Shown: positions 23,801 to 34,200 of the stretch, one piece after another | How positions within the stretch are numbered: position 1 is the stretch's first letter | Layout of the letters: each line of letters starts with the position of its first letter | Assembly: GCA_004335635.1 (NCBI GenBank) | Contig: QAXH01001037.1 | Coordinates: 1 to 43,465 of the forward strand | Direction of reading: 5' to 3' | DNA length: 43,465 nucleotides | DNA from: Chloromonas sp. AAM2 | Lineage: Eukaryota; Chlorophyta; Chlorophyceae; Chlamydomonadales; Chlamydomonadaceae | Made by a program: the position numbers and the translations under genes | The notes under the pieces: model-generated | Database searches by the model: none | What the model saw: the letters and a program-made list of their open reading frames with translations, nothing else | Told to the model about the DNA's origin: nothing

Positions 23801-26544
23801 CTCATGTCACACCCTGGACCAAAATAACGCCACTGCAGCTGCTATACAAGTGTTGTATCTCACAGTTGGCTTGCATGATAAGAGGTTAAGCAAAACAGGC
23901 AGTCGCGGCAGACAGGCTTTTCTTGAGCTTGAACATAACATAACATGAGGTTGTGTTTGCCGTTGCCAATGCGCAGGTGCCTCCAAGCGTTGGCGCGAGT
24001 GGATGGAGCTCGAACGTCCCGAAGACGAGCCACTGCCCGGTGACTGGAAGCGCATGCCTGAGTTCGATCGCCTGCTGCTCTTCCGCGCCCTGCGCCCCGA
24101 CCGCCTCACCTCCGCCCTCACAAAGTTTGTGCAATCCATGATTGGCACAAAGTACGTCACGTCCCAACCCTACGACCTGGAACGCTCCTACCAGGATTCC
24201 TCGCCCGCCGTCCCGATCTTCGTCTTCCTTTCACCCGGTGTCGACGTGGCTGGTAGCGTCGAAGCGCTCGGTCGCAAGCTCAACTTTACAGCGGATGCCG
24301 GAAAGTACGCCTCGGTGTCGTTGGGCCAGGGCCAGGAGCCGATTGCGATGAACAACCTGAACAATGCCCACAAGAACGGCGGCTGGGTGTTGCTCCAGAA
24401 CATCCACTTGACGATTGACTGGACCAGTGGGCCGCTTGAGAAGAAGGTTGATAAGCTTGTGGAGGGAGCTCACCCTGACTTCAGGCTGTTCCTGTCGGCT
24501 GAGCCGCCGCCTGCGCTGGAGAAGGGCCTGCCCATCTCCCTGCTGCAGAACTCCATCAAGCTTACCAACGAACCGCCGGAGGGGCTCAAGGTGCGCGGGG
24601 CTGGCGTTGGCAAAGTTCAGGTGTAGCATGTGGGATGGAATGCATGTCAATTGTCTGTAATTGTGCTGGTATAGTTGACAGGTGGGCTGTCAAGTGCTGA
24701 CTGTGGATCGTCTGTCAATTGCCCCTTCCAATCCTGAGGTACTTGTATGGTAACCAGGTCAGACGATGACTGGAAGAGCTTTCACTTCCACCGTGATTTG
24801 CCCATTTGGTTGCTGACCAGCCAAAGTTTTTTGCATTTTTGCATCTAAGTGTTGTTCTGATCTGAATCGTTATCTAACTCACCTGCCCTTCTGGTTCGCT
24901 GCAGGCCAACCTGCGTCGTGCATACAACAACTTCAACGAGGAGATTCTCGAGTCATGCGCCAAGCAGGCAGAGTACCGATCCATCGTCTTCGCACTCTGC
25001 TACTTCCATGCGGCACTCCTCGAGCGCAAGAAGTTTGGTGTTGGCAACCTTCCGGGCGCCACCAGTGGCATCGGCTGGAACATGAACTATCCCTTCAATG
25101 CTGGTGATCTTCTCTGCTGTGGCCAAACTGCCAACAACTACCTCGAAAACAATGTCAAGGTGCCGTGGGACGATCTGCGCTACATCTTTGGCGAGATCAT
25201 GTACGGTGGCCATATTGTCGAGGACTGGGATCGCCGCTTGGCCAACGCCTACCTGTACCGTTACATGAACGAGAGCCTGTTGGAGGGCATGGAGATGTTC
25301 CCTGGATTCATCACACCACCCAACACACTCAACCATCGCCAGGTCAGTGTCGATATCATTGCTTGCTGAGAGGCTGAGGTTTGCGGCCTAGGCTGCATGC
25401 ACTTGTGGGAATCTTGCTCAGTCTCAAATCACTATGTCTGGAAAAACATGTCTGTGTGATGGCTGCCTGCATTGTGTACTCTGAATTGCTGACCTGCTAC
25501 TCGTCCCCCTCTGTGAGATCCTATTTCGCTCTACTGAACTATGATCTGCTTTTGGCCTCCCTGCAGGTGCTCGAGTTTGTGGATGAGCAGATGCCTCCTG
25601 AGACGCCCCAGGCCTACGGGCTGCACCCGAACGCCGAGATTGGCTTCAAGCTGCGTGAGGCGGAAACGCTCTGCAACTCCCTGGTGCAGCTTCAGCCACG
25701 TGAGGCAGGTGGCGAGGGCGGCATGAGCACCGAGGAGAAGGCGAAGATGGTGTTGGACGACCTGGTTGAGCGTCTGCCTGACCAGTTCGACATGGAAGAC
25801 ATTCGTGGGCGCGTGGATGAATACACGCCATACGTCATGGTGGCGATTCAGGAAAGCGAGCGCATGAACATGCTCCTGGCGGAGATGAAGCGATCGCTGG
25901 CTGAGTTGGATTTGGGTCTCAAGGGCGATCTGACGATGAGCGAGCCGATGGAAAGGCTCATGAAAGCATTGGCAACGGATGCGGTGCCTGGGTCTTGGCG
26001 CAACCTGGCCTACCCTAGTTTGCGGCCCCTGGGCAGCTGGCTGCAGAACTTGTTGCAGCGCGTGCAGCAGTTGATTGAGTGGACAGCGGACCTCGGCGTG
26101 CCCAAGGTGGTGTGGCTGTCAGGCCTGTTCAACCCACAGTCGTTCCTCACAGCCGTCATGCAGACGACGGCCCGCCGTAACGACTGGCCTCTGGACAAGA
26201 CAGTGGTGCTTACGGAAGTCACCAAGAAGCAGCCCGATCAAATCGACGCGCCATCTCGCGATGGTGCGTTCGTCCATGGTTTGACGCTGGAGGGTTGCCG
26301 ATGGGATGACAAGGCGGGTGTGCTGGAGGACAGCAAGCCGAAGGAGCTTTTCTGCCCCATGCCTGTTATTCTGGTACGGGCCGTTACTGTCGACAAAGCG
26401 GAAATGAAGGACGCGTACCAATGCCCGGTCTACACTACAGAGGCGCGCTTCCGTGAGGAGGTCTTCACAGCGCAGCTCAAAAGCAAGCACTCTTGGATCC
26501 ACTGGACCCTGAGGGGCGTGTGCCTGTTCCTGGATGTGGCTTAG
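2713..26544 (+). CDS. ODA4: Outer-arm axonemal dynein heavy chain, beta type (42 exons)
   Basis: Forty-two exons joined at GT-AG sites with consistent phase give 4,517 residues, close to the length of known outer-arm heavy chains. Exon boundaries are listed in the sub-entries. The protein is a minus-end-directed microtubule motor that docks on the A-tubule and slides the neighbouring doublet in flagella. Evidence: AAA1 P-loop GPAGTGKT at about 1872-1879 with CFDEFN at 1922-1927; AAA2 GPAGCGKT at 2155-2162; AAA3 GNTGTGKT at 2483-2490; AAA4 GVGGSGKQ at 2830-2837; then stalk and C-terminal domain. The beta class is shown by [34 protein letters not shown] and [12 protein letters not shown], as in Chlamydomonas ODA4/DHC14 and animal DNAH9/11/17. 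No kelch or filamin-like repeats precede the tail, which argues against the alpha chain. The start at 2713 gives [11 protein letters not shown] spliced to [10 protein letters not shown] complete, apparently intact gene. Confidence 0.94.
4520..4819. repeat. Diverged direct duplication inside dynein intron 6
   Basis: Segments 4520-4578 and 4752-4819 are clearly related. Both read TGG-x-TGGGTTGA, then AGGGGCGCATG, then GCATGGATGGTT, then a GATTCAGG-like end and a CAGGCCAG tail. The second copy has a small internal insertion. Between them are several GGATGCAACA-like short repeats. The whole lies in the 492-base intron 4500-4991 and appears non-coding. Confidence 0.7.
5254..5281. repeat. (TG)n microsatellite in dynein intron 7
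   Basis: About 14 TG dinucleotides with one C interruption start 24 bases after the 5' splice site of intron 7. Confidence 0.95.
6247..10739 (+). CDS. ODA4: Dynein heavy chain exons 9-15: tail to linker entry (residues 443-1390)
   Basis: Exons: 6247-7152, 7372-7524, 7921-8274, 8563-8700, 8994-9725, 9927-10239, 10492-10739. Exon 9 is the second-longest internal exon and completes the DHC_N1 region. [16 protein letters not shown] in exon 11 and the [22 protein letters not shown] junction in exons 12-13 are typical of beta-class chains. Exon 13 contains an acidic, charged insert ([20 protein letters not shown]) between conserved helices. Exons 14-15 ([16 protein letters not shown], then [13 protein letters not shown]) lead into the linker. 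All junctions keep phase. Confidence 0.9.
10970..13014 (+). CDS. ODA4: Dynein heavy chain exons 16-20: linker (residues 1391-1812)
   Basis: Exons: 10970-11458, 11684-11803, 12040-12241, 12451-12696, 12804-13014. This is the linker (DHC_N2), the mechanical element that swings across the AAA ring. Landmarks: [51 protein letters not shown] and [16 protein letters not shown]. The segment ends at QWQSQLR, whose arginine codon is split across the intron to AAA1. Confidence 0.92.
13288..14203 (+). CDS. ODA4: Dynein heavy chain exon 21: AAA1, principal ATPase site
   Basis: A single exon covers residues 1813-2118. It has the dynein pre-AAA1 signature [15 protein letters not shown], Walker A GPAGTGKT (about 1872-1879), Walker B CFDEFN (1922-1927), sensor-I MNPGYPGR and [11 protein letters not shown]. 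All catalytic residues are intact, so this site should hydrolyse the ATP that powers the stroke. Codon use is strongly GC-ending here. Confidence 0.96.
14387..15294 (+). CDS. ODA4: Dynein heavy chain exons 22-23: AAA2
   Basis: Exons: 14387-14619 and 14796-15294 (residues 2119-2362). Walker A is GPAGCGKT (2155-2162) and the Walker B region is IVLDGDID (about 2228-2235). [11 protein letters not shown] is the conserved sensor segment. [20 protein letters not shown] follows the algal form rather than the animal REWKDGLFSTIMRDL. AAA2 binds nucleotide structurally in dyneins. Confidence 0.94.
15500..17423 (+). CDS. ODA4: Dynein heavy chain exons 24-27: AAA3
   Basis: Exons: 15500-15736, 16263-16539, 16837-16969, 17165-17423 (residues 2363-2664). 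The run begins [12 protein letters not shown] and [13 protein letters not shown], then Walker A GNTGTGKT (2483-2490), [12 protein letters not shown] across an intron, Walker B VYFVDDMN (2546-2553) and [17 protein letters not shown]3 is the main regulatory nucleotide site in dyneins. An in-phase alternative acceptor at 15440 would lengthen exon 24 by 20 codons; 15500 was chosen because it restores the family spacing. Confidence 0.9.
17644..19560 (+). CDS. ODA4: Dynein heavy chain exons 28-32: AAA4
   Basis: Exons: 17644-17766, 17948-18172, 18328-18672, 18881-18995, 19178-19560 (residues 2665-3061). Landmarks: [32 protein letters not shown], Walker A GVGGSGKQ (2830-2837), [38 protein letters not shown] and [15 protein letters not shown], the last marking the approach to the stalk. 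All junctions keep phase. Confidence 0.93.
19873..21924 (+). CDS. ODA4: Dynein heavy chain exons 33-36: stalk, microtubule-binding domain, start of AAA5
   Basis: Exons: 19873-20073, 20337-20474, 20762-20893, 21073-21924 (residues 3062-3502). Exons 33-34 form the first coiled-coil strand, rich in K, E and A ([20 protein letters not shown]). Exon 35 and early exon 36 form the microtubule-binding tip ([41 protein letters not shown]). The second coiled-coil strand follows ([20 protein letters not shown]). Exon 36 continues into AAA5 with [16 protein letters not shown] and [11 protein letters not shown]. Confidence 0.93.
22151..26544 (+). CDS. ODA4: Dynein heavy chain exons 37-42: AAA5-AAA6 and C-terminal domain
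   Basis: Exons: 22151-22327, 22636-22713, 22943-23705, 23977-24590, 24905-25342, 25567-26544 (residues 3503-4517). Landmarks: [92 protein letters not shown] and [18 protein letters not shown]. The C-terminal domain has the beta-class [11 protein letters not shown] and [17 protein letters not shown]. The stop is TAG at 26542-26544 after ...CLFLDVA. Confidence 0.95.
22857..22908. repeat. 26-bp imperfect tandem repeat in dynein intron 38
   Basis: Two adjacent units at 22857-22882 and 22883-22908 begin GTACAAGATG and end GCCTGAAGCT, differing at only a few central bases. It lies in the intron 22714-22942 and is not in the predicted coding sequence. Confidence 0.85.
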
Positions 26545-28088
26545 GCTGCTGAGATAGCAGCAAGGCACCGTAGCTGAGGCAGCTCGACTTGGCATCAGAA
26601 CCACTAGGCACCTTGACCCACATTTCATTCATGATTCAATCCTTAGGCAGCAGACCACTCGTGATATCAACTTGTAGCATAGACGCGATTCGTAACTGGC
26701 TTATGCTTCAGTATTATTTTCATGTACTGCGGGTGTATGTGTACACGGCGTATTACTTGGACCCAGGTTGAGCAACTCAAGGTGTTCCACTTACAACTCA
26801 ACCAATTAAAATTAAACCAGTTAAAATTCATGTCAAGATGGTCAGTAGCGTTGACGTTTTGTGGTGGCTTGAGCACGTTGCAGACTGGTTGAGTGTAACA
26901 TTCGTGTCTGACAAGCTTGACATGACTGATGGGTGACAGCAGATCTGGCAGAAAACTCCTCCAGACGACAGGCCACTGCATGGGTGATGGTTATTTCGAG
27001 CTGCATGCTCTACTCGTGCCGGTTGTGCTCTGTGGGCGCAAAGAAAATTGGACTAGGGCAACCAGAAAACACAAGGATTGCAGCTTGGTAATTCTATCAG
27101 AGAATACGTTGGGACAGTCCAATAGTCCCCAGCCGTAAACCTCGGGCTCATGCAGAGGCGTACAACCACACATGCGCCAGGCCTGAATGTGTAAATCGCC
27201 GACGCTTAAAACATGCAACACAAACTCAGTTCGGTCTGGAAGGCTTTGGAAAGCCGCTCAGAAGAAAGCCGTGGCACTCATGCTGGCCACACTCAACGCA
27301 AAGGTTATGGTTTGGAACGCTGCCGAGCATTAGCCAGGCCGCACAAACTCTCATGCACGTTGCAGAGGCACCACACTCAAGTGAGTGAGCTGTGTGCATT
27401 CTCTGCCATATTCTGGTGGTCCTGTCGCGGGGGTGACCTGCAGTAGCATTGATTGGGCAACTGTAATCACTGTCTAATCACTGTCTGTACTCACTGACTG
27501 CAGCAACATCAATAGAACAGGCTGCATAGCCTAGCTTTGGGATGTGGTGTGAACGGACTTGTGAGTTGGAACACCGGAGTCACACGTCCACTGGGGCCAA
27601 GGAAAGAAGAGAGTGTACTGTCATTTGTGAATGCGCTCTGTGTGGGAAGCAATGCAACGCGGCGTGGATGCTGTGCCCAACAACAACACTGGTTGTGGCT
27701 GATGCATAGCCAGATGGGCAAAGCCTGGCAGCAGTACCATTGTTAGAAGACCATGCCAGATTTGTACAGGTGATGGCATGCCAGGCTCGTGGACAGCTGG
27801 CAAATCGGTCCTGTGTTGACCGGTACCCGTATGAGTTGAAACACCGGAGGCTGACGCAACACCGTGCAAGGGCCGTGGAAATACAGGCAAGGAAAGGAAC
27901 ATTCGCTCACCAATGCCGTTTGACGTGGCAGGGAAGTCACCCGCGCGTCATCAAATGCGCTTTACGGCATTACGGCAGTGAAGTGAAAGTTTTATCGTAG
28001 ACGTACGTTTCTGGCCTCATATGCTTCCCGCCATGTGCATCGCAAGCTGATTACGTGCAGCAAGATGGCCTCGAAATAACGCAAGTAA
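26545..28088. other. Intergenic region between the dynein and channel genes
   Basis: These 1,544 bases contain the dynein 3' flank and the channel 5' flank. There is an AT-rich patch near 26803-26831 (two AATTAAAATT/GTTAAAATT-like runs), a doubled AATCACTGTCT at about 27464-27485, and two copies of GAGTTG(G/A)AACACCGGAG at 27563-27579 and 27833-27849. Short open frames on both strands look like chance: no family motif and no splice continuity. No transposon termini were seen. Confidence 0.6.
26894..26898 (+). terminator. Candidate polyadenylation signal TGTAA for the dynein gene
   Basis: TGTAA is the usual polyadenylation signal in chlamydomonadalean algae. This is the first plausible copy after the stop, about 350 bases downstream. 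A second copy is at 27462-27466. The choice is an inference, as no transcript end is visible. Confidence 0.4.
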
Positions 28089-28244
28089 ATGGAAGAGTCC
28101 CGCGGAGGCGCTTTACCAGATTTGTACCAGATTCCCGGGCCTGGGGTTCAGGATGTGGCCTCGGGCCTCACTCCTGTCCCGCCTTCGAGGCTGGAGCGGC
28201 TCAAACAGGCCTTAAAGCAGCTAGTTGCGTGGCAGCCTTACGAA
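28089..28244 (+). CDS. Channel exon 1: cytoplasmic N-terminus
   Basis: Encodes 52 residues starting MEESRGGALPDLYQ and ending WQPYE, with donor GAA|GTAAGC. It ends in phase 0 and exon 2 begins in phase 0 (DVSFSLAPKSLLLF), matching the pre-S1 segment of Cav channels. The short N-terminus has no conserved motif, so the start is inferred from frame and splicing. Confidence 0.7.
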
Positions 28245-31200
28245 GTAAGCCTCATCGCTTTCGGACACATGCATGCATGCATGCCATGGGTGAAGTCTGG
28301 GCAGCTTGCCACTCCATGCAGCCTCGGACGGGCTGGCATCGGCTGCATAGAACACCTGAACAAGCCATGCAGAAGGTGTGGCATGACAGCACCTGGCATG
28401 TTGCAACTCACTGTATACACGCTGCTCGCAGGATGTAAGCTTCAGCTTGGCACCCAAGTCACTACTGCTGTTCAGCAAGTCAAACAGCTTGCGCAAGCTC
28501 TGTATTCAGACAGTGAAATGGCCAGCCTTCGACGTCTTCATGCTGTTGGTCATCATAGCCAACTGCCTGGTAAGGATCAGTGGCAAGAGCTAAGACCAGT
28601 GCCTTCACGGCGCGACAGGAAGACAGGCATTGCCTGCTGTCAAATAGCGTCAGTGCTGGCTACACAATGGCACGTGTTTTCTATCAGTGGCAAGACACAG
28701 TGGCAATGTGCAGCACAGCATGCAGCCAGACAGTGCCTCCCATGCTCAGCAGCTGCAGTGCTGACCAAACATTGGTATAAGGCGTTTGCTCTCCTATCGC
28801 ACTGCAGACTCTTGCAATGGACACAAACCGGCCATTGTTTGGGGAGACCTCCCTGGGCCAAGGGCTGAAGGTGGCAAACTACATCTTCATCGCCCTCTTT
28901 GCCACCGAGGCAGCACTGAAGATCATAGCTCTAGGCTTTCTGTTCGACTCCAACACGTATCTGCGGGACGGTGAGCCATGGGCACCCGCATGCCACCGTA
29001 CCGGCATGCCAGAAAGCTCAGTGCTGTAGCACTGGCCCCAGGCTGAAGGCCAGTATAGCATCAACACCACATGCTCTGCCGGGAACCGTGGAGTACAGCC
29101 AGGTGGCGGAACCCCCCTTGCATGAGGTCCACTTGGCACATCAGCCATGACCCTGGCGTTCCAGCGATGTTCAGCGCACGTACAGGAGCAGCAAGCGCTT
29201 GTGATTTGGGTTTTGCAGCAGGCATTGCATGTTCGCCCTGTTTGTCCATGCAAACAGAATCTGCTATGCGAACACACGTGCAGGCTGGAACGTGCTGGAC
29301 TTCTTTGTGGTGTGCGTTTCATTCCTGGAGTTCACAGCCCTAGGGGCCAATGGTACAGCCATTCGGTCCATTCGTGTGCTCAGACCGCTGCGTACAATCA
29401 CAAGAATCCCGCAGATGAAGGTGAGAACAGGGCTGGCTATCGGACGGGGCTAGTGTGCATTGAATTTGTGGTACCATACATGCAGTCCTCATCTTGTGTG
29501 ATAAGCACGTGCATGAATCCAGCAACAGCAAAACGCACAGATTCCGGGCAGAGTCATGCGGCCACGGATAGCATTGACAGCGGGCAGGCCAGTGGCTGCT
29601 TTGCCATGCAGCTGTTAGTGATGACCCTGTGTCTTGCCTTCTGGCTGATCATGATGATGTATGTGCCTTGCCCATGCAGCTGATCGTTATGACGCTGATC
29701 CGCTCTCTGCCCATGATGGTGGACGTCCTGGTGCTCGCCGCGTTCTATGTGGGTAGTTCTATGAGGAAAGCTTTTTCCCGCTTTGGAATATGACTAGATC
29801 TACGTCCGTGGTTCTACATGAACAAACAAATGTGCAGCAGGCCATCTGTACATATGTAACAGCTGACTCTCAGCTTGCCATCACAGCCTGCATGTTGGTA
29901 ACCCACGGTCTGCGGCCTAAACAGCAACCAGGTTCGAACAGACAGACGGACATTCCCTGAATAGCCTGCACACTTGAGGTGATGTCTTCTCAGTGGGTAT
30001 GGGTATCGCCCGACCGACAGTGCTGACCACCAAGGCGGCCTGGTGCGCTTGTAAGCCAAACCATCACTCAGTACAGTTTGCCATCAGCGTCAATGATCAC
30101 CAAGACAGCATGCTTGCAAGCCAATCCACTGCTAATGGGCGACTTTGTGTTGCTCTTGATGCGCGTGCAGTTTGCTATCTTCGGTGTGACAACGGTGCAG
30201 CTGTACGCTGGGAGGCTTTTAGGCCGATGCGGCGCACCTGACTTCAGTTCAGCTTCACAGGATGCAATCACTGGGGAGCTGACTGGCGTCACTTACATAG
30301 TGGATGACAGCATGAACACGGATGTGTGCAGTGCACCACTCATTCGCAATGTGGTGTGGAGCAATGCGACTGGCGTGCCCATGCCGATTTCTGGGGTTTA
30401 CAACAACCATGGTCAAGGCCATGTATGCCCCTGGTCGCCAGGACCACCGGATATGGACAGCCCAACCCCGTATGGCTTGTGGTGCACGCCCCTTGGCAAT
30501 CCAGATATTGACGAAGGTGGAGAGCGGAACTTCGACACCATCTTCTTGGCTTGGCTGAACGTTTTCCAAACCGTTACCATATCAGGTGAGGCGTGATGTC
30601 GGAGCCCTGACGCTAGCCCAGGCCGCTTGTCTTGTGTTCTATCTGAATTTGGCCTGCCTTGCCTGCTTTGTTCGTTGCGTTCGTCTGGCTTCCTTGCTCA
30701 GGATATGTCAGGGTGGTGCACATCCCGTTCCGTTTCCTGTGTCGGCTTCCCTGATTCAAACAGTATGTTGAGCGATGCTGGAGCTTTGTCAGTTGGGGTC
30801 GGGTTGCTGTTCACATGTAGCTGCATCACATGGTAGTGTCACATGGGGCACATGGTGCAATGTGACAGCCGTTTGTATACCTTACCGTAATTTCTGGCAC
30901 TCAACTGCAAGCTTTCACTCACTTTCTGCTTTGCTCTACCCCCACTGCGTTGCAGACTGGGTCTTCATTATGTACGATTGTCAGGTGGGTGCGGCCCAGC
31001 AGGGCAGTGACTGTGACACCCGGCACACCACAAACAGGAACAGCAACAAACCGTTTCACACCCCTCAGATTATGCCGTGTCACCAAGCACTCACCAATGC
31101 CACCAAGCAGTCATGGCAGATTCAGCCACTGTCCTTCTGTTAATTCAAACGCCTGCCGCATTCAATTGCAAGCAAGGATCTAAAGCACAGCAGGTTGCGA

Positions 31201-34200
31201 AACTGTGTATGTCACCAAAGAGCTGCAGCTTGTGCTATACCTTGATGTTCAGTAGCCAAACACCTTTCATGTTTGGTCTGCCTACCTTGGCATTGGACTG
31301 ACCAACCGGCTGCTGCCTGTGCCGCAGGATGCGGTGAGCTGGTGGGTCTGGCTGCTGCATGTGACCATGGTCATCTTCGGCAACTTCTTCATCATCGCCC
31401 TGGCTCTGGCTGTGCTCTACCTCTTCTTTGTCAAGGACAGGGAAGCACGTGAGTGATGGCTGACGGTGTGTAGCGTACGAGCACCAAAAGTATCCAGCGG
31501 GAACCATGCACATGCACCTAATTGATGCAGCGCATTGTCCTGGAGCTACTGCTTTACACGCGCTGACGCACTACGATCAAGATCACGACGCTCACATAAA
31601 TCAAGCTTCCCCCCTCCTGTTCGCGCCTACTGAGCAAGATCTTTACGTGTGTTCCTGCCATGTCAGTAGAGGATTGAACACGAAATCCAGTGGAACAAAG
31701 CCTGTGAGACTGAGCAATGTGGACGGGCAGGCAAATTTGCAGAGTGGGTCTGCAGATCTGGACATCTGAAACCATGGATTGTGCTGTCAGTGTCAACCAG
31801 GTTATGGGCAAGTCCCATAGAACGAGTGAATGTGGATGGCTTGTTGACAATGGTGGCTTATGCTGCCATGCTGCAGAGGCCAAAGCTGTGGAGGATGCCA
31901 AGGCTCGCCAAGAGGTTCAGGACAACATGCAGAAGCGGCGTTTCACGAAGCGCGAGCCCAAGGCGCCCAAACAACCACCCACAGACAAGGCAGCGGTGGC
32001 CAAAGCAGAACTTAGTGATGATGACGAAGACGACCCTGCGGAGGAATACTTCGCTGCGGCGAAAAGCCAAGGCGCGGCCTTGGCTTCTAAAAGCAGCGGG
32101 TCGGGCATGGGGATTTCGAGCCTGGCCAACGGCAAATCAAGCCGCTTAAACAGTCCAAGTGCGCGACTTGGTGCAGAAATGCAAGACTCGTCTTTTACAC
32201 GGCTGGCTCGGCCATTGAGGAAGTCGCGAGATCTGGGTGGTGCGGTTCCCGTGGCAGAGGCCACCGATGCGAAGCAACAAAACGGAAAGCACCCGAGACA
32301 GCATGACACACGAGGTAACGGTACCGGGCCTGCAAGGCAGCCGCAGTCAGACCAGGGCGCCGCACATGACGTGCCTGTGCACCACAATCACCGGTTGAGG
32401 CGAAACTTGCATCGCCTGGTCAACTCCCGTCGCTTCGAGTTGACATGCACGGCGGTGATCATTCTGAACGCCATCGCGATGGCGCTGCTATGGTGAGCGA
32501 GGGACGACGTGTGCTAGTGATATAACTTGGCTGTGACAATGCTATGCTATGATGGCAAAAAACAAGTTTGCCAGTTCTGGGACAGTTTGTGTGAATAGAC
32601 CTGTATTACCGCCAGCAACCGTCGTGTGTCAGTAAAACATATATATGTGTGTGTGTGTGTGCACCGCACATGGGGTGAACAGCGGGTTGAACATCGCCGC
32701 TGTTGTGGTAGACGGTGCATTGCCACTTCTGTCGATTACACACGCCACATGTGCAGATGGCTTCTTGTATCCCTCTCTTGCAAACTGCTCCGAGTGCTTG
32801 ACATTTCATTGGCATGTGATATCAACCCATCAGAGGTACTGCAAGTATTCAAACCTGTGCTGCCTCTGAAACTTGTGTGCTGCCAACTGATTAAAGGTGG
32901 CGCATGTAGTCAAGACAGTGCTGGCGTCTAAACATCTGTATGTGACCTACACGATACAGTGCCTCTGTTGTGTTCCTGCAGGTACAGTATGCCTGAGAAG
33001 CTTGACGATGCCACAACCATCGCCAACTACTGTTTCACTATTTTCTTCGTGCTTGAAATGACCTTTAAGCTCGTTGGTCTGGGTGTTGGCAAGTACTCCA
33101 GCGAAGGCATGAATGTTTTTGACGGCGTGGTCACTATAGCAGGCCTGGTCGAGATGATAGTATCTCTCAGTCCAGCTGCCGGCTCGTTAGGCTCCTACCT
33201 GTCAGTGCTGCGGGCGTTCAGGCTGCTGCGCGTTTTCAGACTGGCTCGCAGCTGGAAGAGCCTGAATCGCATCATCAAGGTGCTCATAGCGTCAGTGGCT
33301 GCGGTCTCCTGGCTGTCAGCCCTTCTGGTGAGCGTTTTTGGACAGGCTGGGGCAGGCTTGGACCGAGCACAACAAGGCAGCACACACGGATCGGCCTACA
33401 GAGCTTGACAAAGGTTGACTGAGCTTCACATGTTTGTCAAGCCTAGTGCAGCTGGGTCGTGTGGCCTGTTCGCCAGGCTAGTAGACCGTGCACATCCGTC
33501 CTCCTAGCGTCGTGTCGCGTGTTGCTAACTGCAGGTGCTGTTCATCTTCATCTGGTCACTGCTGGGCTCCCAATTCTTCGGATACAAGCTTGCAGTGTGC
33601 AGCGCGGTTGAAGGGTCATTCCAAACGTGCCCACCGGGCTTCGATGTGCTTGCCGACTGCCCCGCGGTGTGGGACTGCTGGCTGCCATGCAACAGCAGCC
33701 TAGTCGGCACGTGGTTCGCAGTCGAGGGCTCGCCATACGGTGACCAGGCATTTTGCGAGCAATTCCCTCGCAATTTTGACCTCAACAGTTTGGACAACGA
33801 CTCGTCGTGGCCTGTGTACCTCGCACAAGTTGGAGACGCCGACAACCCGTTATCCAACTTCGACAACATCTACGGGTGGGTGAGGCTGGCAGGTTTTTAT
33901 GAGGCTAGGTTTCATGCGGGTTGGAAACTTGGTGAATGTGCGTGTAGTCGCACGCGCAGCGCTGCTTGCGACTCTGGCCGACGTTTTGTGGTGGAGGGAG
34001 CGAACTTGTTTTAGCGCTACGAGTAGTGCTGCTTGCGAACTTGAGATGTTTGGTGATGGGTGTTTGCGCAGATCCATCCTCAGCATCTTCCAGCTTCTGA
34101 CCCTTGACAACTGGGCGGACATGATGCACGTCAACATGAACCGCATCTCGCCTATCTCGTCGCTCTTCTTCATTGGCGTGATTGTCTTGGGCTGCTACAT

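Noticed and set aside
2713..26544. Assignment as the alpha or gamma outer-arm chain or an inner-arm chain
   Set aside because: The alpha chain begins with kelch-type repeats, absent here. Gamma and inner-arm chains differ at the C-terminal [11 protein letters not shown] and [13 protein letters not shown] motifs and at the tail landmarks, which match the beta class.
26640..28000. A transposable element between the two large genes
   Set aside because: No terminal inverted repeats, no target-site duplication and no transposase or reverse-transcriptase motif were seen. Only short doubled words are present.
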